A stretch of DNA of 64,000 bases, taken from contig JAFVGH010000010.1 of the NCBI GenBank assembly GCA_017475045.1, forward strand, positions 1-64,000. Reading direction: 5' to 3'. The DNA comes from Fibrobacter sp. (GTDB lineage: Bacteria > Fibrobacterota > Fibrobacteria > Fibrobacterales > Fibrobacteraceae). Positions 50,202 through 58,987 of the stretch are shown here, one piece after another. A program made the position numbers and the translations under genes. Numbering within the stretch: position 1 is the stretch's first letter; every line of letters starts with the position of its first letter. The notes beneath the pieces are model-generated. The model was not told the DNA's origin. It was given only the letters and a program-made list of their open reading frames with translations, and did no database searches.

Positions 50202-51476
50202 TTAGGGCAGCGTGAACTGCTTGAGGAACGGCCAGCCGATGTTAGCGTCGCCCTGTTCGTGACCGCCACCCTGCTTGGTGCAAAGCACAACCTTCGTGCC
50301 GTCCTTACAGTTGGAGTATTCGTCGCAACCATCTGAATTCTTGCTCGGAGAACCGGTACAGCCATTCTTTTGGGCCCAGAACTCAAAGTTTAGCTGAGCA
50401 CCGAGGAAGTTCAATCCGTCGTTATAGCCGCTATCGCCACCTTGGTATTTGCAGACGTTGTCAGCCGTACCGCGGAACATGATGATGGAAATCGGACGAT
50501 CTGGACTGCACCGGGCACTGTTGGTCCTGTTCAAGTCCATGCCTGCCGGAGCCACGGCGGCAAAGACATCCGCCATGGAGCAAGCCACCTGATTAGCCAT
50601 GCCGCCACCCATCGAGTATCCGGCGGCGTACACGCGTTTCTTGTCGATACAGGCGATTTCTTCGACAGCGGCGATCATTTCGCGAGAGAACTTCACGTCG
50701 TCATCGTCGGAGCAGCACGGACCCACGTTCCAGCCGGGCAAGTTGCCCATCCCACCACCGCCCTTAGACGTGCCATCGGGGTAAAGCGTAATCACGCCTT
50801 CAGGGTCGGTTTTGGATCGGTATTTCGTGCTGGAGTATTGGCCACTGCCGCTCCCCCCGATTTGGTGGTAGTCTACAAACAGGGGAACAGGCTTGTCGCC
50901 CTTGTAGGATGACGGCACGTACATGATGAAGGTGCGCTTCTTGCCATCGACGGTCACGCTCATGTTCTGCTTGCCGGCCTTGGCCGTCTTACCGGAACAG
51001 TCAATGACTTCTTCAACGCTGCCACCGGAATTCTTTTCACTGCTGCTAGATCTTTTGACTTTGCTGCTGGAACTTTTGACGCTGCTGCTAGAGTCTCCCT
51101 CGGCATCGCCGCTGTCATTGTTGTCGTCAGGTTTTTCGGCGGCACTAGAACTGCTAGCGAGCTTCTCGGAAGAACTAGAACTCTTGATCAACAAGTTTTC
51201 AAGATCTTCAAGCTTCGCCTTGATTTCCTTTTCGTCCAGGCCTTCCTTGAGCTGTTCAACGGCAGCGCTATCCGTCACCGCCACCCACTTGTTCTCAAAA
51301 CAGGCGTAGTAGGCAGTATCTACCTTGGCAACTTCCATGTTGCAAGAATCGGGCAGGTCCGCCTCATTCTTGTAGCTAGGAATTTCATAAGATGAATCAC
51401 TGGAACTGTCATCGCAGGCCGTGAGGCAGGCGGCAACCGACAGGGCCAAAGCCGACGTCCATAGAATGTATTTCAT
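50202..51476 (-). CDS. Esterase lipoprotein (CE1 / PHB-depolymerase-like), poly-Ser linkers
   Basis: A 424-residue lipoprotein. Lipobox CLTAC gives Cys21; residues about 40-105 are acidic and helical; about 105-165 are Ser-rich linkers (SSSSSEKLASSSSA type). The alpha/beta-hydrolase domain follows: MYVPSSYKGDKPVPLFVDYH, GWNVGPCCSDDDDVKF, nucleophile Ser in YAAGYSMGGGMAN, later Asp in MFRGTADNVCKY and His in GGGHEQGD. It resembles CE1 feruloyl/acetylxylan esterases and LpqC-type proteins, so it probably removes acyl groups from xylan. ATG at 51476 has GGGAG at 7 nt and starts the lipoprotein signal; the frame extends 31 codons upstream through a repeat. Confidence 0.9.
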   Translation of the reverse strand: MKYILWTSALALSVAACLTACDDSSSDSSYEIPSYKNEADLPDSCNMEVAKVDTAYYACFENKWVAVTDSAAVEQLKEGLDEKEIKAKLEDLENLLIKSSSSSEKLASSSSAAEKPDDNNDSGDAEGDSSSSVKSSSSKVKRSSSSEKNSGGSVEEVIDCSGKTAKAGKQNMSVTVDGKKRTFIMYVPSSYKGDKPVPLFVDYHQIGGSGSGQYSSTKYRSKTDPEGVITLYPDGTSKGGGGMGNLPGWNVGPCCSDDDDVKFSREMIAAVEEIACIDKKRVYAAGYSMGGGMANQVACSMADVFAAVAPAGMDLNRTNSARCSPDRPISIIMFRGTADNVCKYQGGDSGYNDGLNFLGAQLNFEFWAQKNGCTGSPSKNSDGCDEYSNCKDGTKVVLCTKQGGGHEQGDANIGWPFLKQFTLP

Positions 51477-51530
51477 TTCCACACTCCCTTTAGAGGTTCT
51501 CAAAGCACGAGGTTCATGGTAACACGAAAG

Positions 51531-51583
51531 TGTCATCCTGAGTCCCGAAAACGAGTTCGGGATAAACAAGTCGAAGGACCTCC
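51531..51583. repeat. REP-like repeat in the leader of the esterase gene
   Basis: TGTCATCCTGAG ... TCGAAGGACC with an inner TCCCGAA/TTCGGGA stem. It has the same TGTCAT terminus (ATGACA on the other strand) as the repeats in hsdM and hsdS, and it lies between promoter and start codon. Confidence 0.7.
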
Positions 51584-51593
51584 ATTCCGAAAA

Positions 51594-51599
51594 AATGTA
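51594..51599 (-). promoter_or_regulatory. -7 box TACATT for esterase gene
   Basis: Minus-strand TACATTTTT directly after the dpp terminator; the predicted leader of about 110 nt carries the REP-like repeat. Confidence 0.4.
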
Positions 51600-51600
51600 G

Positions 51601-51640
51601 AAAAAAACAAAAACCGCAGCTTTTCGCTGCGGTCTTTTTC
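51601..51640 (-). terminator. Terminator of the dpp operon
   Basis: Minus strand: ACCGCAGC-GAAAA-GCTGCGGT then TTTTGTTTTTTT, 15-50 nt past the last ATPase gene. Confidence 0.93.
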
Positions 51641-51654
51641 ACTAAAAGAGAACT

Positions 51655-52464
51655 TTATTTCTTGCTTCTGTGGCTGTTCTTGATCCATTCAGTCTTGTGG
51701 ACTTCGGGGATGTCGTCCAGCAAGCGGAGCGTATGCGGCTCAGTGGTGTTGTCCAGCACTTCTGCCGGAGTACCCTGGTTCACAATCTTACCGTCATGCA
51801 TAATGAAGATACGGTCAGAAACGTAGTTCGCAAGACCGATATCGTGAGTCACGAACACCACGGTCATCTTCAGCTCGTCTTTCAACTTGCGGAGATAATC
51901 CAGAATGTTGGCGCGCACGCAGGCGTCCACCATGGAGGTGGCTTCGTCAGCAATCAACACCTTGGGGCGAAGCGCAAAGATACGGGCGAGCAACATACGC
52001 TGCATCTGACCGCCAGAAAGCTCGAACGGGTACTTACCTTCGATATCGGCAGGCTTCACGTTCACAGCCATCAGGCCTTCATCCACACGGCGGCGGACTT
52101 CTTCCTTGGAGGGCTTGTTCTTGAGCACGTTCAGGGCGTCTTCCAGCTGGCTACGAATGGTAAAGAACTGGTTGAAGCATCCAAACGGATCCTGGAACAC
52201 GAACTGAACCTCGTTCCAGTGGTCCTTCAGGTTCTTGATCTTGTGATCCCTGTAGAGGAACTGGCCGCGGGTGGGTTCGTAGAGGCCGAGCATGATCTTG
52301 GCAAGCACGGACTTGCCGCAACCCGAGCCACCCACGATAGAGATGAATTCTTCGTCATAGATGTCGAAGGAAACATCCTTCACGGCGGTCTTCAAGGTTT
52401 TGCCGGCGCCAAAGTCCTTGCTAATGCGCTTGGCAGAAAATACAACAGGCTTATCACTCAGCAT
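51655..52464 (-). CDS. Dipeptide/oligopeptide ABC transporter ATP-binding protein (DppF-like)
   Basis: A 269-residue ATPase: Walker A VGGSGCGKS, Q-loop FVFQDPFGCFNQF, signature LSGGQMQRMLLARIF, Walker B VLIADEATSMVD and H-loop VFVTHDIG. It is the distal ATPase of a five-gene peptide importer and overlaps dppD by 11 bp. Unlike many DppF proteins it lacks the C-terminal iron-sulfur-type Cys motif. Ends before a strong terminator. Confidence 0.92.
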   Translation of the reverse strand: MLSDKPVVFSAKRISKDFGAGKTLKTAVKDVSFDIYDEEFISIVGGSGCGKSVLAKIMLGLYEPTRGQFLYRDHKIKNLKDHWNEVQFVFQDPFGCFNQFFTIRSQLEDALNVLKNKPSKEEVRRRVDEGLMAVNVKPADIEGKYPFELSGGQMQRMLLARIFALRPKVLIADEATSMVDACVRANILDYLRKLKDELKMTVVFVTHDIGLANYVSDRIFIMHDGKIVNQGTPAEVLDNTTEPHTLRLLDDIPEVHKTEWIKNSHRSKK

Positions 52465-53455
52465 AATCGCACCTCACATCACGACCACCGACAACGCGGA
52501 GGTTCTGGGTATTCTTCTTGCAGTCGGGGCATGCCTTTTTGCAACGGTCGGCAAAGCGGCAACCCGTAATCTTGTTACGCAGGCTCGGAGGTGCGCCTTC
52601 GATAGCCACCGGATGGCGGTTACGCTGGCTGGCCTCGGTACTGAGCATAGCGCCCATAAGAGCCTGGGTGTAGGGGTGACGGGGGTCCTTCACCACCTGT
52701 TCTGCAGTGCCCTTTTCCACGAATTCACCGGCGTACATGATGGCGATATTGTCGGCCACGTGGTACAGCAGCGGAAGTTCGTGGGTAATGAAAATCATGG
52801 TGCTGAAGATGCCCTTGTCCAAAAGGTCAAAGATCAACTTGATCACTTCTTTCTGGGTAGAAACGTCCAGGGCGGAAGTGGGTTCGTCGGCAATCACCAT
52901 CTGGGGGTTCAAAAGCGTAGAGATACCGATCACGGAACGCTGGCGTTCACCGGCGGTAAGCTGAATCGGATAGGAATCCAGCACGCGCTTAGTGTCCATG
53001 CCGAACAGGTCAAAGCGCTCGCAAAGGCGGTCATAGACTTCCTTCTTGTCCAAGTGCTTACCGGGCTGCTGGTGGGCGCCAATCACGTCGGCGGCGATAT
53101 CCTTGATCTTGCGGACCGGGTTCAGAGCGTTGAAGGCGCCCTGGGGAATCATGGAGACCTTCTGGGCCAGCACGTTCTTACGCACATCCTCAATGGAGCG
53201 GTTCATCAGAGATTCCATCTTGTCGCCGCTCTTTACGCGCACGTCACCGTCGCCTTCCGGATAGAGAGGCGGGATGCACATGCCCATAAGGCCAGACACC
53301 AAGGTGGACTTACCGCAGCCGGATTCACCGGCGATACCGAGAATTTCGCCCTGCTTCATGGAGAAGCTGACGTTGGTCACCGCATGGGTCTTGTCGCCAA
53401 AGCGGCCCAAGTAGTAGAGGCTCAGGTTATCGACTTCAAATACATTTTCAGACAT
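52454..53455 (-). CDS. Dipeptide/oligopeptide ABC transporter ATP-binding protein (DppD-like)
   Basis: A 333-residue ATPase: Walker A AGESGCGKS, Q-loop MIPQGAFNALNP, signature LTAGERQRSVIGIS (Ala for the first Gly of LSGGQ), Walker B MVIADEPTSALD, H-loop IFITHELP. The C-terminal oligo_HPY region HPYTQALMGAM and a Cys cluster CRFADRCKKACPDCKK are typical for the OppD/DppD group. AGGAGG precedes the ATG. Second last gene of the operon. Confidence 0.93.
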   Translation of the reverse strand: MSENVFEVDNLSLYYLGRFGDKTHAVTNVSFSMKQGEILGIAGESGCGKSTLVSGLMGMCIPPLYPEGDGDVRVKSGDKMESLMNRSIEDVRKNVLAQKVSMIPQGAFNALNPVRKIKDIAADVIGAHQQPGKHLDKKEVYDRLCERFDLFGMDTKRVLDSYPIQLTAGERQRSVIGISTLLNPQMVIADEPTSALDVSTQKEVIKLIFDLLDKGIFSTMIFITHELPLLYHVADNIAIMYAGEFVEKGTAEQVVKDPRHPYTQALMGAMLSTEASQRNRHPVAIEGAPPSLRNKITGCRFADRCKKACPDCKKNTQNLRVVGGRDVRCDYAE

Positions 53456-53467
53456 TTTTTGAACCTC

Positions 53468-54313
53468 CTACTTGCGAAGACGCGGGTTAAAGACGCCTTC
53501 CATGGAAGTATTAATCAGGAACAACGCAAACACCGTCAAGGTAATGATGATGGTGGCAGGCAAGAAGGCAATCCAAATACTATCGGAAAGGGCTCCGTTG
53601 TCCTTTGCCTGGTTCAAGATGATACCAAGGCTTGTGGAATCCAGAGGACCGAGGCCAATCATGGAGATGGAGGCTTCGGAAAGGATACCGGAGGACACCT
53701 GCATAATGAACACCATGAACACGTAAGAGAGCAGGTACGGAAGCACATGCTTGATAACGATGTTCAGGGTACTTGCGCCGTTAATCTTGGCAAGGGAAAT
53801 ATGGTCACGGCTACGCAGCGAAGAAGCCTGGGCACGCACCGCACGGGCTGACCAGCTCCAAGCCGTAAGGCCGATGATAAGACCAATCAGCGTCAGAGAA
53901 CGACCGTCCTTAACAGCGGAGCTGATAAGCACGAGAATCACGAACTGCGGAATCACGATGAAGATGTTGGTGAGCATGTTCAACACTTCGTCAATCCATC
54001 CGCCGCGGAAACCGCCGAACAGACCGATAAGCACACCGATGGTCGTGGCAATAACGCCAGCCACCAGGCCCACGTACAGGGAGCTGCGAAGCCCTTCGAT
54101 CAGCAGGGACACGTAGTCACGTCCCAGGTGGTCGGTTCCCAGCAGGTGTTCGCTGCTGGAGCCCGCATAGGGGCCGGCAACGATGTCACGAGCATTGATG
54201 TCCACATGATAGAACAGGGGGCCAAACAATGCGATCAACAGCGTGATAATGAAGATCGAGATACCGATGACGAACATCGGAGACTTGAGAAGATTTCTTA
54301 TAAGTTTACCCAT
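53468..54313 (-). CDS. Dipeptide/oligopeptide ABC transporter permease (DppC-like)
   Basis: A 281-residue inner-membrane permease with the N-terminal OppC segment, then HLLGTDHLGRDYVSLLIEGLRSSLYVGLVA, five further helices and the EAA loop RDHISLAKINGASTLNIVIKHVLP that contacts the ATPases. Stop and start of neighbouring genes are within 2-12 nt. Second permease of the peptide importer. Confidence 0.93.
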   Translation of the reverse strand: MGKLIRNLLKSPMFVIGISIFIITLLIALFGPLFYHVDINARDIVAGPYAGSSSEHLLGTDHLGRDYVSLLIEGLRSSLYVGLVAGVIATTIGVLIGLFGGFRGGWIDEVLNMLTNIFIVIPQFVILVLISSAVKDGRSLTLIGLIIGLTAWSWSARAVRAQASSLRSRDHISLAKINGASTLNIVIKHVLPYLLSYVFMVFIMQVSSGILSEASISMIGLGPLDSTSLGIILNQAKDNGALSDSIWIAFLPATIIITLTVFALFLINTSMEGVFNPRLRK

Positions 54314-54315
54314 GA

Positions 54316-55701
54316 TTACTTACCTCCCATCTGGAGACCGGCCTTGACACGGGGGTCAAAGACCGCAATCAAAACGTCAACGGCAAAGTTTGCCACGAGC
54401 ACGCAGGTCGAGATCATCAAGGTACAACCCTGAATCGTTGCGTAGTCGTTCTGCTGGATAGCGGTAAGCATAGCCATACCGAGACCCGGGTAAGAGAAAA
54501 TCATTTCCGTAATGAGTGCGCCACCCACCATGGTTCCCAGGGACTGGGCAAGACCGGTGAGCTGCGGGAGCATGGCGTTACGGAACACGTAGCTAATAAT
54601 CTTGCCTTCGCGAAGTCCAAGCCACTTGGCGTACTTCATGTAGTCGGTACCCAGTTCGTAGATGGACATGGAACGCATACCCGTTGCCTGACCCGAAAGA
54701 AGAATCGGGAACACCGAGAAGAACGGCAGAATGTAGTACCAGCCCACACTCTTGATGCAGCCCCACGAGAACGTGAGTTCCGTGATATCGGGGCTGTAGG
54801 CGCCCATGGCCGGGAACCAGCCGAGGGTGATAGAGAACAGGGCCACCAGCAGCATACCGAACACGAAGAACGGAATACCGTTCAGGAACATGGCACAGGG
54901 GAAGAACACCTTGTCGAAGATGCCACGCTTGTAGGCAGCGAAGGCTCCCAGCAGGTTACCGATAATCCAGCCGAGGATAATGGTCGGAGCCTGAATGAGG
55001 AGGGTCCAAGGAACGGATTCCTTGATGATATCCATCACCGGCTTCGGGTACTGGCTATAGGAGATACCCAGGTCACCCTTGAACACATTCTTGATGTACA
55101 CAAGGAACTGAGAGAAGCCAGAAGCAAGACGGGGATCGTCCTTCTTGACCACCTCGTCCACCATGACGGTGTCCTGGTGTTCAGCCTGGTACTGTTCCAT
55201 GACCGGAACCTGTTCCACCTTGGCCACCTTCTTCTTGGTCTTGGGGTCCTTTTCCATCACGGGCTTGCCCTTAGCGTCGAGCACAGGCTTTTCTTCGAAT
55301 ACCGGATTACCTTCGGCGTCCACTACCTGGCGTTCGAGCATCTTCGGGGTACCGTCTTCGTTAACTTCCTTGACGGTCTTCAAAACCGGAGCGCCATTCT
55401 CGTCGAGCTTAGCAACCTTGATGGTCTTCATCTGGCCATTGGCATCGACTTCGGGGTCGTAAATCACGTTACCCTGGTCGTCCAGTTCGGCCATACCGAA
55501 AGCCTTGAGCAGGCCTTCTTTCTTGAGCTTGGCTTCTTCGGGAGAAAGGCCCTGGGCAGCCTTACCCATAATGATGTCCACGGGGTTGTTCTCGCCCATA
55601 CGGGGCAACGTAAAGTTAATCGCCACAGCGACAACAAACGTCAAGAGATACCAGAATCCCTTCTGCAGGACATAGCGCAACATAGGATATTGTTTAAGCA
55701 T
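54316..55701 (-). CDS. Dipeptide/oligopeptide ABC transporter permease (DppB-like) with repetitive extracytoplasmic insert
   Basis: A 461-residue permease, well above the usual 310-340. The first helix (12-32) and LPRMGENNPVDIIMG are normal. About 120 residues (72-193) are then inserted before FSQFLVYIKNVFKGDLGISY, where typical DppB continues directly. The insert holds six tandem units of about 14 residues of the pattern (L/V)D-x-x-G-x-P-V (LDENGAPVLKTVKE, VDAEGNPVFEEKPV). From residue 195 the protein has the normal helices and the EAA loop YMKYAKWLGLREGKIISYVF. The insert would lie outside the membrane, facing the substrate-binding lipoprotein. It is unlike any DppB I know. Confidence 0.92.
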   Translation of the reverse strand: MLKQYPMLRYVLQKGFWYLLTFVVAVAINFTLPRMGENNPVDIIMGKAAQGLSPEEAKLKKEGLLKAFGMAELDDQGNVIYDPEVDANGQMKTIKVAKLDENGAPVLKTVKEVNEDGTPKMLERQVVDAEGNPVFEEKPVLDAKGKPVMEKDPKTKKKVAKVEQVPVMEQYQAEHQDTVMVDEVVKKDDPRLASGFSQFLVYIKNVFKGDLGISYSQYPKPVMDIIKESVPWTLLIQAPTIILGWIIGNLLGAFAAYKRGIFDKVFFPCAMFLNGIPFFVFGMLLVALFSITLGWFPAMGAYSPDITELTFSWGCIKSVGWYYILPFFSVFPILLSGQATGMRSMSIYELGTDYMKYAKWLGLREGKIISYVFRNAMLPQLTGLAQSLGTMVGGALITEMIFSYPGLGMAMLTAIQQNDYATIQGCTLMISTCVLVANFAVDVLIAVFDPRVKAGLQMGGK

Positions 55702-55712
55702 TTGTCGTCCTT

Positions 55713-57515
55713 TTATTTAGCAAGCTTGAGGTTCCAAAGAATCTTGGTGCCGGAAGCAATCCACGGGAGCTGCGGCGGAGCGTAGGGATTCTCGGCAGTG
55801 GGCCAGTTCGTCCATACTCGGTCGCTAAATTCGTAGAACTGTTCGGGCAGGTAGACCAGCGGAATGGAGGGCTGGTCTTCCATAAAGATCTTGTTGAGTT
55901 CACGATAGGCCTTTGCAATTTCTTCGGGGTCGGTCATCAGCGGAATAGCAGACATCAGCTGATCCACTTCCGGACGGTATTCCGGTGTGCCCGGCTGGTT
56001 GTAACGGCCAATGTTTGTACCGGCCCAGGCGCCCAGCGGCTGCCAGTCACGGCTGGACATAACTTCGTTGAAGCGGCTCCAGGGCAAAGACGGAGAAACG
56101 TCTGCAGAGGGCTTGTCCATAAGAAGGTCGAAGTTACCAGTACCCTTGGCAGGCCAGTACTGACCGCCATCCACAAAGCCTTCACGCACATCGATACCGG
56201 CCTTGCGCATGCCTTCCACGGCGATGGTCACCATGGCTTCCCAGTCGGTCCAACCGGCGGGGCTTGTGATATAGAGCGTGGGGAGCTTTTCGCCCTTGGC
56301 GTTTTCCATGTGGTCAAGGGTTCCATCGCTCTTCCAGACAGACTTGTAGCCGGCTTCGGAAAGCATCTGCTTCACCGTGTTCAGGCGTTCGGTCTCGTCG
56401 GTAATACCCAGGTTCACACCATACTTCTGTGTATCTTCGTCGTTAATGAACTTACCTTCCAGGTCCGTGGGCATGATAAGGCCCGGCTTGAGGGTAGAGG
56501 TATAGTTGGAAACAGCGAACTGACGGATAGCCGTGTAGTCGATAGCCGTCGCAAGAGCCCTACGGAAGCGCTTGTCGTTAAGCGGTTCCTTCATGGTGTT
56601 AATCATGAGCATGGGCATGGCGCCAGGGGCAAAATAAGGAGGTTCATTGAACCAGGTATGCACACCGCGCTTGCGCCAGATGCGGGTCACGAAGCTCATG
56701 GAAGCGTCGAGGTTACCCGTAGTGAGAGCGATGGTGTTGGCGTCATTGCTCTTGTAAATCGGGTGGACAACATACTTAGGAGCGGGAAGCTTGCCACCGT
56801 GCAGAGCGGCGTTGCCCCAGTAGTCGTCACGACGCAGGAGGATAATCTTGTTCGGGTCGGCCGACATGATATTGTAGGGGCCAGAAACCACCGGATTCTT
56901 GTCCATAGTGAGCTTCTTCACCTCATCCAGACCCTTTTCGGCAATAAGCGGTTCAAACACGTGGGCCGGAGCGATACGGATAGCCTGGAGCAAGTCACGC
57001 ACAGAAAGCGGGTTGTTCCTCTGGGCCTTGTTCACGATGAACGAAAGCCGTTCCTGAACTGCCGGTTCGGTCGCAATCGTATCCACATGGATTTCTGAAA
57101 TCTGCTCGGAAGTGTTGATGGAGCCCTTGGTGAAAATGAACTTCACGTCGTTGGAATTGACCTGCTTACCATCGCTCCACTTAGCAGCCGGGTTCAGATC
57201 CACCACGACGCTATCGTTGTTGGAAAGATCCTCGACCAGGTTGCCCAGCAGGGGCTCAATCTGACCATTCAGAGTATTATAGGTAAGAAGCGGCTCGTAA
57301 ACCAAGTTGAAGCGCCCACCCACAGGCCAGGCAGCCATCCAGCTTTCGGCGAGGGGGTTGAATGTAGCAGGGGCGCCCCACTGCTGGCCGGACAGGTAGA
57401 GCGTCTCCTGACGGGGCAAAGCACCTTCTACCTGGTCACTTCCGCACCCCGAGAGAACAACACCACTTGCCGAGAGGGCCAAAAGCACCTTGGCAGTAGA
57501 TTTCATAGCAATCAT
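55713..57515 (-). CDS. Peptide ABC transporter substrate-binding lipoprotein (SBP family 5)
   Basis: A 600-residue lipoprotein. Lipobox VVLSGC (Cys24). The family 5 pattern is clear: WGAPATFNPLAESW, LVEDLSNNDSVVVDLNPAAKWSDGKQVNSNDVKFIF, SGPYNIMSADPNKIILLRRDDYWG, FRRALATAIDY. Predicted to capture peptides or, in some carbohydrate degraders, oligosaccharides. First gene of the operon SBP-DppB-DppC-DppD-DppF, all minus strand and tightly spaced. ATG at 57515 has GAGG at 5 nt. Confidence 0.93.
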   Translation of the reverse strand: MIAMKSTAKVLLALSASGVVLSGCGSDQVEGALPRQETLYLSGQQWGAPATFNPLAESWMAAWPVGGRFNLVYEPLLTYNTLNGQIEPLLGNLVEDLSNNDSVVVDLNPAAKWSDGKQVNSNDVKFIFTKGSINTSEQISEIHVDTIATEPAVQERLSFIVNKAQRNNPLSVRDLLQAIRIAPAHVFEPLIAEKGLDEVKKLTMDKNPVVSGPYNIMSADPNKIILLRRDDYWGNAALHGGKLPAPKYVVHPIYKSNDANTIALTTGNLDASMSFVTRIWRKRGVHTWFNEPPYFAPGAMPMLMINTMKEPLNDKRFRRALATAIDYTAIRQFAVSNYTSTLKPGLIMPTDLEGKFINDEDTQKYGVNLGITDETERLNTVKQMLSEAGYKSVWKSDGTLDHMENAKGEKLPTLYITSPAGWTDWEAMVTIAVEGMRKAGIDVREGFVDGGQYWPAKGTGNFDLLMDKPSADVSPSLPWSRFNEVMSSRDWQPLGAWAGTNIGRYNQPGTPEYRPEVDQLMSAIPLMTDPEEIAKAYRELNKIFMEDQPSIPLVYLPEQFYEFSDRVWTNWPTAENPYAPPQLPWIASGTKILWNLKLAK

Positions 57516-57734
57516 TATATCCTCATTTTATGTAGCCAAAAAACGGCATCGATGAAAATCGAATTTTAATCTAGTTTTTTTATGGCTAAAAGTTCCCCGG
57601 CAAACAAATTTTTCTGTTTACAACAGGTTAATACATAGCCACTTACCATTCGTTGTTTATAAATCTTTACAAAGAGGCGCATTCCCTGATCCCTATCCCC
57701 TATAACCTATATCTTAGCCCCTATCTTCAATTAC

Positions 57735-57740
57735 TATCTT
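57735..57740 (+). promoter_or_regulatory. -7 box TATCTT for folD, preceded by CCCCTA-rich tract
   Basis: CTATCTTG 21 nt before the ATG; the tract 57686-57725 (CCCTATCCCCTATAACCTAT and on) resembles that upstream of the aminotransferase at 23866-23900. Confidence 0.4.
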
Positions 57741-57761
57741 GTGCCCAAAACGGAGACACTT

Positions 57762-58601
57762 ATGGCAGCACTCATCCTCGACGGCAAGGCTCTGGCCAAG
57801 ACCACTGAAGAAGAACTCAGCGCCCGCGTGGCAAAACTCAAGGAAAAGACGGGCAAGACCCCGATCCTTGCAACGATTCTCGTGGGCGACGATCCGGCAA
57901 GCGCTACTTATGTCAAGATGAAGGGCAACGCCTGCGCCCGGGTAGGCATGGAAAGCATCCGCGTGGTGCTCCCCAAGAACACCACTACCGAAGAGCTGCT
58001 GAACAAGATCCAGGAACTGAACGAAAACCGCGACGTGCACGGCATTCTTTTGCAGCACCCGGTTCCGCGCCATATCGACGAACGCGCCGCCTTCGAGGCC
58101 ATTGACGCCCGCAAGGACGTGGACGGGGTGACCTGTCTGGGCTTTGGCCGCATGGCTATGGGAGAACCCGCTTACGGCTGCGCAACGCCCGCTGGCATTA
58201 TGCGTCTGTTGAAGGCTTACAACATTCCTCTCGCCGGCAAGCATGCCGTTGTGGTGGGCCGTAGCGCCATTCTTGGCAAGCCCATGGCGATGATGCTCCT
58301 GAACGCCGACTGCACCGTGACCATCTGCCACAGCAAGACTGAAAACCTCCCCGAATTCGTGAAGCAGGCCGACATCCTGGTGGGTGCGGTGGGCAAGCCA
58401 GAATTCATCAAGAAGGAATGGATCAAGCAAGGCGCTGTCGTGGTCGACGCAGGCTACCATCCGGGTGGCGTGGGCGACATCGAGAAGGGACTCGACGACG
58501 TGGCATCTGCCTACACACCGGTCCCCGGCGGCGTGGGCCCCATGACCATCAACACGCTCATTTACCAGAGCGTGGAATCCGGCGAGAAATACCTAGGATA
58601 A
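57762..58601 (+). CDS. folD: Methylenetetrahydrofolate dehydrogenase / methenyl-THF cyclohydrolase
   Basis: A 279-residue bifunctional enzyme of one-carbon metabolism. Signatures are [20 protein letters not shown] (with Tyr and catalytic Lys), [43 protein letters not shown] for NADP binding, and [12 protein letters not shown] at the end. ATG at 57762 has GGAG at 6 nt; the in-frame GTG seven codons earlier lacks a ribosome site. It stands alone, divergent from the peptide transporter operon. Confidence 0.96.
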   Translation: MAALILDGKALAKTTEEELSARVAKLKEKTGKTPILATILVGDDPASATYVKMKGNACARVGMESIRVVLPKNTTTEELLNKIQELNENRDVHGILLQHPVPRHIDERAAFEAIDARKDVDGVTCLGFGRMAMGEPAYGCATPAGIMRLLKAYNIPLAGKHAVVVGRSAILGKPMAMMLLNADCTVTICHSKTENLPEFVKQADILVGAVGKPEFIKKEWIKQGAVVVDAGYHPGGVGDIEKGLDDVASAYTPVPGGVGPMTINTLIYQSVESGEKYLG

Positions 58602-58624
58602 TTCGGAGCGAGCGCTAGGCGCGA

Positions 58625-58951
58625 CTAGCGCCTGGAACGTTCCAATTCAACCGCTTCCGTTTCGGGTGAAGTGGGAGAAAGCATCCCCTTCACCATGTCT
58701 CCCACAAATTCGGCACCGACACCAATGACCGTACCGATGGTAGAATCGTTGGAAAAGGCCCTGCTGTCCATGGTGGCGGTAGCGCCAGACAGTGCAGTGT
58801 TTTTTCCGGAATCCGGAACGTCCACGTAAACCTTGGGAGTGGACTTTTCCTTCAGCAGGATCGAATCGGAACCGGACGATGCAGGCTTGGGCATCAGCTG
58901 ACAGAAACCAGCCGAAACAAGCAAAAGCACAATGGAAAAGGCCCGCATCAT
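58625..58951 (-). CDS. Small secreted protein of unknown function, start codon in hairpin loop
   Basis: A 108-residue protein with a signal peptide (MMRAFSIVLLLVSAGFCQL), a polar mature part with VYVDVPDSGKNTALSG and a short hydrophobic stretch TIGTVIGVGAEFVGDMVKGM, ending in basic residues. No family is recognised. The tandem start codons ATGATG lie in the loop of a perfect 7-bp GC hairpin (58940-58959), and a TATATT box is 9 nt before the first ATG. It precedes no co-directional gene closely. Confidence 0.6.
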   Translation of the reverse strand: MMRAFSIVLLLVSAGFCQLMPKPASSGSDSILLKEKSTPKVYVDVPDSGKNTALSGATATMDSRAFSNDSTIGTVIGVGAEFVGDMVKGMLSPTSPETEAVELERSRR

Positions 58952-58960
58952 CGCGGGCCA

Positions 58961-58966
58961 AATATA
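58961..58966 (-). promoter_or_regulatory. -7 box TATATT for gene at 58951 (leaderless type)
   Basis: Minus-strand TATATTTG, exact TAnnTTTG, 9 nt before the ATG. Confidence 0.45.
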
Positions 58967-58987
58967 GTATTTTAAAACCGGGCTGTC

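Noticed and set aside
52361..53851. 496-codon plus-strand ORF opposite dppD/dppC
   Set aside because: His-rich antisense product without domain; spans two real genes on the other strand.
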